NCBI GenBank assembly: GCA_021521415.1
Contig: JAIQDT010002061.1
Location: 186,001-250,000, forward strand
DNA length: 64,000 nt
Source of the DNA: Bidens hawaiensis
Taxonomy: Eukaryota > Streptophyta > Magnoliopsida > Asterales > Asteraceae
Direction: 5' to 3'
Under the pieces are notes generated by a model that had not been told where the DNA came from, did no database searches, and was given only the letters and a program-made list of their open reading frames with translations. Shown piece by piece: positions 53,571 through 64,000 of the stretch; the first letter of the stretch is position 1, and each line of letters opens with the position of its first letter. The translations under genes and the position numbers were made by a program.

Positions 53571-55781
53571 GTGATGACAATGATACAATTTAGAACACAA
53601 AAGTAGGCATTATAATGATGTGTAAGTCTTACCAATATTACGAGGTTGAGTGACTTTAGAGTAGGGGTGTAAATGAGCTGAGCCAAGCCCGTTAAGGCTG
53701 CATAAAATATTAAAATCAGAATAAATGATTAACATGATGTCATATTCTATATAAGCATATATAAAAAGCTACATACATGATGAAGTTCAAGTAGTTATTG
53801 ATAGCATAAAGAAGTGTTGGCGGTTAATAGATTTTACATGGGTCAGTTTCTTATTATAGATTTTATGTATTAGCTCCGATGAAGGTTTATATTATTGGGT
53901 ATAATACTCAAACGTATTTGATAAAATTATCAAAAACGAATGAGTTCTACACTAAGGACATGAAAATCACATATTTTAATGGTTAATTATTAAATATAGC
54001 CTACATCAAACATGGATTAGAGCATGGATCAATGATCCAACAATATTCTACACTGTTAATGTATTGTTTGCCCTTGAAGTCTTTGACCTCACAGGAGTCA
54101 ACGTTCAGCATATATTATCATCCAAATTAACTATCTATATGAAAAGTTGAAACCCAAATCCGGATCTGAAAAATAAGACTCGAGATAGTTTATGCTACCT
54201 TAAACAAAGTCAAACAATAGCTCCTGCGTCTTGTAGAAGATGCCTCTCCAATATCGACACTGTCTCTTCCTAAACACTGCCCACATCAAACAAAAAAGTC
54301 AGAATTTTAATTTCATCGATCATTTTTTTTGTCAAAAAACGATATACTCATTAAGTTTCCCATTTTAATTGAATTTGTTAGTTTGACCCGGTTGACACTT
54401 AACATAAAAGTCAACTCGTTCGAGTCTTACCTCCCTGCTTTCAAAATCTTGTACTTCCCGAGCATAGTGAGGTCAACAACGGTTGATCCTACCCATCCAG
54501 CTGTGCCTTCGAGGTCTTTATGTGTCGATCATAAGCCCACGATATAGTTTTGTGGTCGGTTTATATCAATGATAAGAAAAATAAAAGAAATGCACCGAAA
54601 AAACAGGTGATGGTAGGGTATTTTGTATATATGTTAGTGTATTAATTATGTAGTTTTATTGAGTATATTGTTAGAACTTTGGTACTTCATAGGTGCTTTT
54701 GTATTCCAGGTCATTGATCGTTAAAGATGATAAATTTGAGACTCATACGAGCATGGAATGATATATCGGGAAGACCGGAGCATGATTTGATGTCTTGGGA
54801 AGTGTTACAGGGATTCGGGAACAATATAGATGAGAAATCATAAACCGATGCTAAAACTAAACAAGATGGGTTGACAAAACGCGACCAAGAAGTAAAACAG
54901 GCATATCCTGGGTTAGAAAATGCGTTACGGGACCCATAATATATGAATTTCGGGTTTCTCTATGAGAGGAATCTGAATATGAGGTTTTCTTAGGTCACGA
55001 AACATGATGGCATGAGGTTATGACCATTGCGTATCGCTATGGACATAAAAAATGGGAAAAATCAGGGTTTGACCTATATCTTCTATTTTACGAACCTTAA
55101 TCAGTTATAATGACTTGCAGCAGCTATTAGATGATTTGGGTGAATTCCAGGGCTATCAGTCATCTCTTGATCAATCCTAATGGCCTTCCTCATCATAATT
55201 GAAGATCTATCGATTACGACGCTCGGCTAGTCTTCTCTGAATCATACACGGGATGTAAAGTTTGTATTATTTTCAATTTTATCATATACTAAGAACGAAT
55301 ACTTTGTAACTATTATTGATTAATCTATGAGTAATAATGTTTAGTACTGCTATGCATTCAGTCGGTTTAGGTTTACGTTGATCAGAACGATTATTTTGTC
55401 GGTTGCTATAATAATTGCTCATAAGACTGTTTTGAATAGTTAAATTCAATGAAGCATGCAATTGCCCTTAGTTGATTCACACTGGTAGGGATTGTTTGAT
55501 AACCAGTGCTGTGTGTTAGCGATTGTTGGTGCCTAAGGTTTAGCTCGTTAGTCAGTCTGTGTTAATCAATGATAGTTAATCTGTTAGTTTGCATGAAGTT
55601 ACTGTTTGTATGCATACTTGAACCTCGGGTGTGATTTGCTTTTATTAATTTCTTGAATTTGTTAAAGTGTTTAATCAGTATTAAAACTCAACTTTATTTG
55701 CTTGTGTGATCAACACTACCAGTCATACTTCATAATCTTAGAAATTGTTTACACGATTACATTGACCACATACTCCTCGTG
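53571..55781. other. Intergenic DNA, no gene supported
   Basis: AT-rich. TAGGGGTGTAAATGAGCTGAGCC near 53663 looks like the start of a non-autonomous hAT-like element whose second end I cannot find. The remainder, including 54660-55780, shows no ORF or repeat that I recognise. Confidence 0.45.
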
Positions 55782-55786
55782 GTTCG

Positions 55787-58183
55787 TGTCACACCCCGAC
55801 TAGGTAGTTGCGGAAGCGTAATACGGGAATGTAACAGATAACGCTGGTATCAACAACATTGTTTATAAAGAAATTCATAAACTTATTTACATCATATTAC
55901 ATAGGTTGGTACTAAGTTTACAAACTAGATGAAAATCACATAACCGGTTTACGAGCTTTTATTTAATATTATGTATCTGCGTCTATTCACAGCTATTCGA
56001 CTCTTCTCCTAACACCAAGCATGTAAGCAAATCATTCCACTTTTGCTTTACCTGAAAAGCATGTTAAAACGGGTCAACTACGTCTAGTTGGTGAGTTTCA
56101 AGTTTCACGAGTATCAATGAAATCAGTTCACGAGTTCGTAAAGTTTACAGTGTGTATGTATATATGTCTGTGTATGATGCATTATACTAAGCCACAAGTG
56201 AAACCGAAACGAGCTAAAACACATGGCCTCCACTGCCCATGCACTCCCGTTGGCATTTAACAGCCACTTTGCCCCAAGTATGTACTATGTCTAACACCAC
56301 ATAGTAGTATGTAAAAATATAATGACAATGTGCAACTGGGTTTACATATGTTCCGGCATACCCCTCCGGCTCTGTCAGTTGGGTTTGTCAAACCGATAGT
56401 ACTATCCACACGTCACCGGCACGAAGTTAATCACTTGTGTTTGTGGGGACTTGTCAAGTGTTAGTACTTAGATAATCCACATCATCACACGTTTTCAAGT
56501 ATAACAGTTTACGTAAACATGCTTTTCACCCCAACAGTTCGTAAAACAGTTAAGAAAGTGGGGGTCGTGAAACTCACCATATCGTAGTTCGCACAGAAAT
56601 CACGTATCAATAAGTCAGATGCCTCGTTTATAGCCTGATTCCTATAAACGGTATCGTATCGTTATTACTAGTACAATGTTCAAGCTATGTCGGGCTGTAT
56701 AGATAATCTGGGTATAGCTGTTAGGCCCAGAACATGACCATAGTCTTAGATTGTGACGTTGTATACTATGAAATGTTTAAAACTGGATTTGGCTCAGTTT
56801 CACCGTTTCCTGAGCCTAGCTCAGTTGATCGTTTATACGTTTCGGGATTAGGTAAGATCACATAAAACTTAAGTAAATATATTGATTGATAAAATAATTT
56901 GATTTATGAAAGAATTTTAAGGTTTCGGTGTCTGGTTTGATCGCAGGGTTTGTTTCCGTTTTCACACGGGTTTGATTATCGAAAAATTACCAAATTTGAA
57001 CAGGGACTCATTTATATGATCCCTAATGTCCCTGCAAGTTTTCACAAGCTAACAACAAGCACGTCACAACCTAATACTAAACAGCCCCTAAACGAGTGTT
57101 ACGGGTTTACCTTGTCGGTTTTTGATGAATTTTGCTAGCTTAAACGACTTTCCGGGTCTCGGGTTGCAAACTCAGTATATCTACATATCATATAACATCA
57201 AACCAAGCATAAATCATCCATGTAACAGCCTTGATAATTAGGGTTTCGGTTTTGGGTTCAAACCGAACTTTCTAACCGTAAAAACGTTGTATTCATGTTC
57301 TAATCCGCGTTTTTGACCAAAAAAGTATATGTTCCTGGTTTGTAAATATGTTTAACATCAAAACATGATTTTACTTGATTTTTAGGGTTTTTGGATGGTT
57401 AAACATGTTTAAAACTAACTAAAACATGTTTATATGTTAATTATATGAATCAAACTTGGTTAAATTTTCATGAAACTTGATTTTACCTTAGGGTTTTGAA
57501 GGGAAATTGATAGAACAGAGCTGGAGCTGCTTTGGACTTCAAAGTTTTCTATGTTAGAATGAATAATAATACTTAGGGATGAAGTTATATAAAAAAAAGA
57601 ATGTATGGTTTGGTGGGTGTTCCGATCGGAACCTTGGAGGCCCCTTAATGGGCTGATTTGGCCCATTACTCTAATTATACAAGCCCAAACATGAAAAGCC
57701 CACTTCAAATTTAGTTCGGGTTCGGTTTTTTTTGCAAGAAAATTAATTCGGGTGTGAGAAATAGCGCAAAAACGAGTGTTTTTCAGCATATTTTTGTAAA
57801 ATAAGAAAAACGTACTGACTCGTTGTAAAATTCCAAAATATTTTCACGGATTGCTTAGAACATGTCATATAAGTGTTTTATAAATCTTTTTCGGCTTAAC
57901 GGATGCTACAATGCTTGTTTTGATATTAACGATTGCGTTTAAGCTTATAGCGTATCGATAAACGAAACCTTTTTCGTTTAAAGAGTTTTAAACGTACTAG
58001 GGCCTAAATATCAATATGTTAGCCTCTATAACATACATATAACTCGTATATGACCCCTCAGTATGTATACGGGTCATAATTAGTATCGGTCGGTTACTCG
58101 TTTAAGTACTACGAATTAACCGATTTATCGTTTACTTGTTACGTAATGAATATAGTGTACCTCGTTTTATCATGAATGTCACA
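55787..58183 (-). repeat. 3' LTR of element D
   Basis: On the plus strand it begins TGTCACACCCCGACTAGG and ends ATGAATGTCACA, directly followed by the reverse of the polypurine tract. No other gene is supported inside; the frames at 56950 (plus) and 57789-57460 (minus) are chance. Confidence 0.8.
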
Positions 58184-58217
58184 TTCTCCCCCCGTTAAGA
58201 AATTTCGTCCTCGAAAT

Positions 58218-61200
58218 TTAACGTGTCATCGGTTTTCTAGGGAACAGGTGTGGGTATTTCTTTTGGAATTCGTCCTTTCGTTCCCAAGTATATTCGGGTC
58301 CTTGTTTTGAATTCCACCGAACTTTTACCAATGAAATTTTGTTGTGTCGTAACTGTTTGGTTTTCCCGTCTACAATTTCTACCGGTTCCTCTACGAAGTT
58401 GAGCTTTTCGTTGATCTGAACATCTTCCAGTGGTACTATTGTCGTTTCATCAGTCAAACACTTTTTCAGATTCGATACATGAAACACGTCGTGAATAGTG
58501 CTCAGTTCTAAGGGTAGTTTTAATCGGTAAGCTACGGGACCAATTTTTGCGACAATCTCAAAAGGTCCGATGTATCTCGGAGCTAGTTTACCAGTCTTTC
58601 CAAATCTTATAACACCTTTCCATGGCGATACTTTTAAAAATACCTTATCACCTATTTCAAAAGATAACGGTTTCCTGCGAACATCGGCATAACTCTTTTG
58701 TCGGTCACGGGCAGCTTTCAATTTTTGTTTAACCTGGTGAATCTTATCGGTGGTTTCCTGAATTAAATCGGATCTTGAAATTTGAGTATCACCCACTTCT
58801 GTCCAACATAATGGTGATCTACATTTTCGCCCGTATAGAGCTTCATAAGGTGCTGTTTGTATACTACTGTGATAACTGTTATTGTAAGAGAATTCAATGA
58901 GCGGGAGATGTTGATCCCAATTCCCTTTGAAGTCCAGTACACAAGCACGAAGTAAATCTTCTAAGGTTTGGATGGTTCGTTCAGATTGACCATCGGTTTG
59001 GGGATGGTAAGCCGTACTTAGGTCGATTCGGGTTCCCAAGGCTTCTTGTACTGCTTGCCAGAAATGTGAAGTAAAGTGACTGTCTCGATCGGAAATAATC
59101 GAAAGAGGTACTCCGTGTCGAGATACTATTTCATCAATGTAAATTTGAGCGAGTTTTTCGGTGGTGTAGTTGTTACGGATGGGAATAAAGTGTGCGGATT
59201 TGGTTAATCGGTCCACAATTACCCAAATTGCGTTGTGTCCTCGAGAGGTTTTAGGAAGGTGTGTCACAAAGTCCATGGTAATTTGTTCCCATTTCCATTG
59301 TGGGATTTTGGGTTGTTGTAACATTCCCGAAGGTTTTTGATATTCCGCCTTTACCCTTGCACATGTTGCACATTTACTTACATACACGGCTATATCCTTT
59401 TTCATACCAGGCCACCAGTAAAATTCTTTAACATCCTTATACATCTTATCAGTACCTGGATGAATAGAATATTTGGATTTGTGTGCTTCATCAAGAATCA
59501 GCTTTCGGAGTTTATGAAGTGTTGGAATCCAGACCCGGTTTTTGTAATAATATACTTCATCAATTTTCTTCTCAACATTCCTTTCATTTCCATGTAGTTC
59601 TTCTTTTTCTAGCTGATCTGCCTTCAAGGCCTCATTTTGTGCAACGCGAACTTGTTCGGTTAGGCTACTTTGAACAATCATTCCGAGTGCTCGTACCCTT
59701 AATGGTCTGATTCTGTCTTTTCGACTTAAAGCATCAGCTACTACGTTGGTCTTACCCGGATGGTATTTAATCTCACAGTCATAATCATTTAACAGTTCTA
59801 CCCATCTCCTTTGTCTCATGTTTAGCTCTTTCTGATCGAATATGTGTTGTAGGCTTTTGTGATCAGTATAGATGGTACATTTAGTGCCATACAAGTAATG
59901 TCTCCAAATCTTCAATGCAAAGATAACTGCTCCCAATTCCAAATCATGGGTCGTATAATTCTTTTCATGTACTTTTAATTGTCGGGAAGCATATGCTATT
60001 ACTTTCTTTCTTTGCATCAGTACGCATCCTAAACCTTTACGAGATGCGTCACAATATACCACCAATTCGTCAGTTCCATCTGGAAGGCTTAATATTGGAG
60101 CCTCACATAACTTCTGTTTTAACGTTTGGAAGGCCATTTCTTGTTCTTCTCCCCATTCATATGCTCGATCTTTTTGAGTTAGGAGGGTTAGAGGTTGTGC
60201 AATACTTGAAAAGTTTTCAATGAATCTTCTATAATACCCGGCTAGTCCTAAGAATTGACGAATTTCTCTTGGTGACTTAGGCACTTGCCAATTCTTAATG
60301 GCCTCAATTTTACTTGGGTCTACTTGGATCCCTTGATGGTTCACAATGTGTCCCAAAAACTGTACTTCTTGTAGCCAAAACTCACACTTGGACAACTTTG
60401 CGTATAACTTCTCTTGCCTCAATAATTTTAAGATTTCCCGCAAATGTTGTTCGTGTTCCTCCTTACTTCTCGAATATATCAAAATGTCATCGATAAACAC
60501 TATCACGAACTTGTCAAGGTAAGGTTTGCAAATTCGGTTCATGAGGTCCATAAACACTGCGGGTGCATTTGTCAACCCAAACGGCATAACCAAAAATTCA
60601 TAGTGACCATACCGAGTTCGGAAAGCTGTTTTTGGTACGTCTTCTTCCTGAATTCTTACTTGATGATAACCAGATCTAAGATCAATTTTTGAAAAATACT
60701 TCGCACCTTGGAGCTGATCAAATAAGTCATCAATTCGAGGTAAGGGGTATCTATTCTTTATAGTCACTTTATTCAATTCCCGATAATCAATACACATTCG
60801 AAAACTCCCATCTTTCTTCTTTACAAACAACACTGGTGCTCCCCACGGTGAGTAACTAGGGCGAATAAAACCCCTGTCCAGTAATTCTTGTAACTGGTTG
60901 GACAGTTCTTGCATTTCAGAAGGTGCAAGTCGATAAGGTGCCTTAGCAATGGGTGCTGCTCCCGGTATCAAGTCAATACGGAATTCAACTTGTCGGGTCG
61001 GTGGTAAACCAGGCAACTCATCGGGGAATACATCTGAATACTCGTGTACCACTGGGATGTCTTCCATTCGTTTTTCCTCGGGTTCCTTAACTGTTACGCT
61101 CGCCAAGTATAAAGTACAACCTTGGCGTAAATATCTCAATGCCATAAGTTGAGATATGAGAGGCAGTACTGTACCAGATTTCTCACCTTGAACAATCATA

Positions 61201-62975
61201 GCTTCATCATTCGAAAGAGGTATCCTAACGGTCTTATCCTTACAGACAATTTCAGCTTTATACTTAGATAGCCAGTCCATACCGACTATAACATCGAAAC
61301 TTCCCAATTCCACTGGAAGTAAATCAATAAGGAATGGGTGGTCGTTTAGGATAAGGGAACAGTCTCGGACTATTCGGTTAACAAGTATAGACTTACCGTT
61401 AGCGAGTTCTATAGTATATGGTTTTGTTAGTTCACTAACCGGCATATTTTCTAAAGGTAAGAAGTTAACAGATATGAAACTTCTATCGGCACCCGTATCA
61501 AACAAAACTGAAGCATACTGACCCGAAACTAAGAATGTACCTGTCACCACATTCGGATCATGACGCGCTTCACCCGGTCCTAATACAAACGCGCGTCCCC
61601 TAGCTGCGTTGGAGGTTGATGCTTGTGCTTGGTTCTGCTTTCTCACTGTACCCGGGTTCAAATTGGGGCAGTATCTCCGAAAGTGTTCCGTACTGCCACA
61701 TTCATAGCAGGCACGGAGGTTCGTGGTAGATGGGGTTTGTTGGTTGAGTTGTGGGCGGGTTGGTTGAGGTCGAGGGAGTTGAGTTGATTGCGGTGGACGG
61801 TTAACAGTGTTGGTGGGGGTTCTACAGTTGGGGGCATAGTGTCCCGTTCTTCCACACTTTTGACAAATGATCGGTTTGCAATCACCCACATGATGAAAGT
61901 TACATCTTCTGCACTTCGGTAACGTCCCGTTATAGGTCTCTTGTTTAACATTAGAACTGGTCATGGCATAACTTCGGATATTCGGACGAATCCGCTTGTT
62001 TTGAGGGTTTCCTTGCATTCTTGTCCCATAATCAGTTCGTTTTAAACTTGTTGTTTCACCTGGCATCCTTATCACTCCACTTCTCATCAGATCAAAAGTA
62101 ACGGCACCCGTTTGAGATACAGCACTTTCTAATGTCGGGTGGGCAACTGAATTCACTATACTTCTCACAGCAGGGGTCAGTCCCCAGATATAACGTTCAA
62201 TTCGTTTCGCTTCCGGTGTAACTAACCATGGAACTAAGCGGGACAGTTCGTTAAAATGATTCGTGTATCCCACATGGTCTGCTCCTTTCATTTCTAGGTT
62301 CCATAACTCGTGTTCCAACCTCTGAATCTCACTTTTAGGACAAAAATGCTCTAGCATGAGGGTTTTTAATTCAATCCATGACATACGATTAATAGCATCT
62401 TGTCCCCTTATTTGGACTACCGTGTTCCACCACATCAGCGCTTGGTCTAGAAACATAATGGTAGCATATTTGACCACGCGGTTCGGTGGACACTCACTGA
62501 TATTAATTACTGATTCGATCTTTTCTATCCATTTGACCAGCCCGCTAGGTCCTTCAATACCCTTAAAATCGATCGGTTTACATGATGTAAATTGTTTGTA
62601 TGAGTACTCCTGACGCGGGGGTTCTCGGTTATTATTATTGTTAGTTGTGTTAACAACCGGTACAGGGTTCGGGATATTATCAGGGTGCACAACAGGTTCT
62701 GGGTTCCCAGTGACATTCATAGTTGGGAGAGTGTTATTATTATTTATGACATTATCAGTATTCACCGGGGTAGTAACACCCGGGGCTACATTAGTGTCCG
62801 GCGGAGGTGTATTAACAGTGGCCGTAGTGGTGCTCGTAGGTTGATTAACAGTATTGTTAGCACGTATGCCTGCAGTGACTTGTGTTACAATTGTTGGTAT
62901 CACTGCTTGTAGTTGACGAGCAATCATTGCGGCCACTTCCGCCTCAGACAAAGGGTTTGTTTTCTTCGGGGCCAT
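58218..62975 (-). CDS. Gag-pol polyprotein of element D (1,585 aa)
   Basis: One uninterrupted frame. Domains in order: a Thr/Asn/Pro/Val-rich N-terminal stretch (about 20-125); gag (about 130-300, with QALMWWNTV); two CCHC knuckles, [14 protein letters not shown] at 371 and [14 protein letters not shown] at 423; protease DTGA at 493; RT with FIDD at 827-830; RNase H ([25 protein letters not shown]); integrase with HHCC and D1235, D1296 and E1332 (35 residues between the last two); and a chromodomain-like end ([30 protein letters not shown]). All catalytic residues are present, so the element could be autonomous. ATG 62975 (MAPKKTNP) is the first in the frame. The sequence is close to that of element B from RT onward and diverges in gag. 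Confidence 0.93.
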   Translation of the reverse strand: MAPKKTNPLSEAEVAAMIARQLQAVIPTIVTQVTAGIRANNTVNQPTSTTTATVNTPPPDTNVAPGVTTPVNTDNVINNNNTLPTMNVTGNPEPVVHPDNIPNPVPVVNTTNNNNNREPPRQEYSYKQFTSCKPIDFKGIEGPSGLVKWIEKIESVINISECPPNRVVKYATIMFLDQALMWWNTVVQIRGQDAINRMSWIELKTLMLEHFCPKSEIQRLEHELWNLEMKGADHVGYTNHFNELSRLVPWLVTPEAKRIERYIWGLTPAVRSIVNSVAHPTLESAVSQTGAVTFDLMRSGVIRMPGETTSLKRTDYGTRMQGNPQNKRIRPNIRSYAMTSSNVKQETYNGTLPKCRRCNFHHVGDCKPIICQKCGRTGHYAPNCRTPTNTVNRPPQSTQLPRPQPTRPQLNQQTPSTTNLRACYECGSTEHFRRYCPNLNPGTVRKQNQAQASTSNAARGRAFVLGPGEARHDPNVVTGTFLVSGQYASVLFDTGADRSFISVNFLPLENMPVSELTKPYTIELANGKSILVNRIVRDCSLILNDHPFLIDLLPVELGSFDVIVGMDWLSKYKAEIVCKDKTVRIPLSNDEAMIVQGEKSGTVLPLISQLMALRYLRQGCTLYLASVTVKEPEEKRMEDIPVVHEYSDVFPDELPGLPPTRQVEFRIDLIPGAAPIAKAPYRLAPSEMQELSNQLQELLDRGFIRPSYSPWGAPVLFVKKKDGSFRMCIDYRELNKVTIKNRYPLPRIDDLFDQLQGAKYFSKIDLRSGYHQVRIQEEDVPKTAFRTRYGHYEFLVMPFGLTNAPAVFMDLMNRICKPYLDKFVIVFIDDILIYSRSKEEHEQHLREILKLLRQEKLYAKLSKCEFWLQEVQFLGHIVNHQGIQVDPSKIEAIKNWQVPKSPREIRQFLGLAGYYRRFIENFSSIAQPLTLLTQKDRAYEWGEEQEMAFQTLKQKLCEAPILSLPDGTDELVVYCDASRKGLGCVLMQRKKVIAYASRQLKVHEKNYTTHDLELGAVIFALKIWRHYLYGTKCTIYTDHKSLQHIFDQKELNMRQRRWVELLNDYDCEIKYHPGKTNVVADALSRKDRIRPLRVRALGMIVQSSLTEQVRVAQNEALKADQLEKEELHGNERNVEKKIDEVYYYKNRVWIPTLHKLRKLILDEAHKSKYSIHPGTDKMYKDVKEFYWWPGMKKDIAVYVSKCATCARVKAEYQKPSGMLQQPKIPQWKWEQITMDFVTHLPKTSRGHNAIWVIVDRLTKSAHFIPIRNNYTTEKLAQIYIDEIVSRHGVPLSIISDRDSHFTSHFWQAVQEALGTRIDLSTAYHPQTDGQSERTIQTLEDLLRACVLDFKGNWDQHLPLIEFSYNNSYHSSIQTAPYEALYGRKCRSPLCWTEVGDTQISRSDLIQETTDKIHQVKQKLKAARDRQKSYADVRRKPLSFEIGDKVFLKVSPWKGVIRFGKTGKLAPRYIGPFEIVAKIGPVAYRLKLPLELSTIHDVFHVSNLKKCLTDETTIVPLEDVQINEKLNFVEEPVEIVDGKTKQLRHNKISLVKVRWNSKQGPEYTWERKDEFQKKYPHLFPRKPMTR

Positions 62976-63332
62976 TCTATAGAATAATCAATTATATAAT
63001 AATCAATATCATTTCACTATGACCAGCACAACTTTACGATATTACACTTTCACAACACATAACTATGCCAAAGAAAACACGTTTGTATTAATTATAATCA
63101 TTACTGTACATATGCATCCAAAATTAGCGCATAGGCTTAACCTGGTTTAGGCCAGCGCTTGTATATGCGTATCAAAATTTGTTACTAAGTGACATGTAGA
63201 CTTAACCCGATAAGGGCCAGTGCTTGAAATAGTACTAAACCACAAACAACTCCCAAGTCAGCCCAACATGCTGTAACAAAATGCTGCTTGGGATATCAAA
63301 AGACTATATACATAAGACTAGACTACTATGTC
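62976..63332 (-). other. Spacer between the extra ORF and gag of element D
   Basis: AT-rich, with two related segments, GGCCTAAACCAGGTTAAGCC (near 63130) and GGCCCTTATCGGGTTAAGTC (near 63195), as read on the minus strand. No PBS-like TGGTATCAGAGC is present, so the 5' LTR is not here. Confidence 0.6.
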
Positions 63333-64000
63333 CTATCCATTCTTTGCAACATGGAACCACAACCAAACAACAGCAGCCACTAGGGCCGCATTAACTGCTA
63401 AGCATACCCCCAGTAGTATCATCGCTCGATCCTGACGCCCGTGGCTGTGAGCACTGGATCTTTGCACAATTCTGATTTCTTGCTGCATGTACCTCATGTG
63501 ATCTTGCATATCATATCTATGCAGGTTTAGGTTATTTATAGAATGTGAGTGGTCTAAAAGCTGATCAGTTGCTAAACCAAACCATGCTGAATCAGAATGA
63601 CGAGGTGGCTCGGGTACCGGGGCGGGTAAACCCCAAGTAGGAATAGGTATCTCAGTGACCTGGACACGTGATGTTTCTCCCCTATGGTACGTAGATCGAG
63701 GTGGGAGAGAAGTGTGCTCAGGTGGACGCACTGAAATGCGAGCGGTCTGACGGTTTCTAATGGTGGGTGGGGGTACTGGTGTATGCTGTACAGGTGGAGT
63801 AGGGGATCTGGGTGCTCTAACAGGTGAATGATAAGCACTAGTAGCTCCCTGTCCTGCAACATTCCTAGGGGATTCCCTAGGGGGATAGGTGTCACAACGG
63901 TAACCCGATAAGTCGGGTTGATCCGCGGGTACCTCACGTGGAATTACCGCATCTGCACCTTCTTCTATTTCCTCTGGCTCCTCCTCAGTTTCTTCTTCCG
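63333..64000 (-). CDS. Extra ORF upstream of gag in element D, C-terminal membrane segment, partial
   Basis: The minus-strand frame is open from the window edge (64000) to the stop at 63333, at least 221 codons; its start is outside. The part seen has an acidic Glu-rich start (EEETEEEPEEIEEG), a Pro/Arg/Ser/Thr-rich middle (PRSPTPPVQHTPVPPPT), a His/Asp/Gln-rich helix-like part (MQDHMRYMQQEIRIVQRS), and a strong hydrophobic segment near the end (ILLGVCLAVNAALVAAVVWL) followed by WFHVAKNG. This suggests a tail-anchored membrane protein. It ends 358 nt before the gag-pol ATG, on the same strand. I do not recognise a family. It may be an additional retroelement ORF, a captured host fragment, or belong to something outside D. 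Confidence 0.55.
   Translation of the reverse strand, partial: EEETEEEPEEIEEGADAVIPREVPADQPDLSGYRCDTYPPRESPRNVAGQGATSAYHSPVRAPRSPTPPVQHTPVPPPTIRNRQTARISVRPPEHTSLPPRSTYHRGETSRVQVTEIPIPTWGLPAPVPEPPRHSDSAWFGLATDQLLDHSHSINNLNLHRYDMQDHMRYMQQEIRIVQRSSAHSHGRQDRAMILLGVCLAVNAALVAAVVWLWFHVAKNG

Larger units (their letters stand above)
55782..64000 (-). mobile_element. Element D: Tekay/Del-like Ty3 retrotransposon, cut by the window edge
   Basis: Read on the minus strand: an extra ORF (beyond 64000 to 63333), a gag-pol (62975-58218), a polypurine tract CTTAACGGGGGGAGAA, and a 3' LTR (58183-55787, 2,397 bp, TGTGACATTCATG to GGGGTGTGACA). The left flank GTTCG (55782-55786) should be one TSD copy. The 5' LTR and PBS are outside the window, so the partner LTR and TSD cannot be verified. 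LTR ends and protein are like those of element B, but the two are clearly different families. Confidence 0.85.

Overview
This is repeat-rich nuclear DNA from a flowering plant, most likely a eudicot. The evidence is the plant-type introns (GT..AG, AT-rich), the plant peptide families, and four classes of plant retroelement with intact target-site duplications. An Asteraceae source is my guess from the look of the retroelements and is not demonstrated. No prokaryotic features are present.

Layout. Positions 1-5050 and 29290-33460 are two near-identical direct copies of one segment. Each carries a small secreted-peptide gene of the PIP/PIP-like type (312-554 and 29600-29842), a hAT-like MITE and a Copia-type LTR. 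Between them lies a tandem pair of genes for stand-alone cathepsin-propeptide (inhibitor I29) domains (8500-8765 plus 27168-27530, and about 27740-28692). The first member is split in its 5' UTR intron by an 18.4 kb LTR element, element A (8766-27162, TSD TGGCC). A has gag but no pol, and carries on its opposite strand a five-exon gene for a plant 'gypsy-type putative transposase' protein. That antisense gene is itself cut by a younger, apparently intact Tekay/Del-like Ty3 element, element B (13879-23218, TSD CAGAG). All four splice junctions keep frame, and the exons add up to 2,760 nt once B and one TSD copy are discounted.

The right half holds: element E, a gag-only Copia-type element on the minus strand (32773-35764, TSD ATACC); a small four-exon host gene resembling MEE59 with a frameshift in exon 1 (37140-37975); a hAT-like MITE (38433-38738); an inverted-repeat element inside a TA microsatellite (40600-40991); element C, a decayed Tat-type Ty3 element with two RNase H domains and its own antisense ORF (43054-53565, TSD TAAAT); and element D, a minus-strand Tekay-like element with an intact 1,585-residue gag-pol (3' LTR 55787-58183) that runs off the right edge. 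D carries an unexplained extra ORF with a C-terminal membrane segment upstream of gag.

The host-coding content is therefore very small: two PIP-like genes, one or two I29 genes and one damaged MEE59-like gene. The rest is nested or decayed mobile DNA. The most unusual object is the spliced antisense gene of element A, with its own TATA box. A decayed counterpart occurs in the same relative place in element C.
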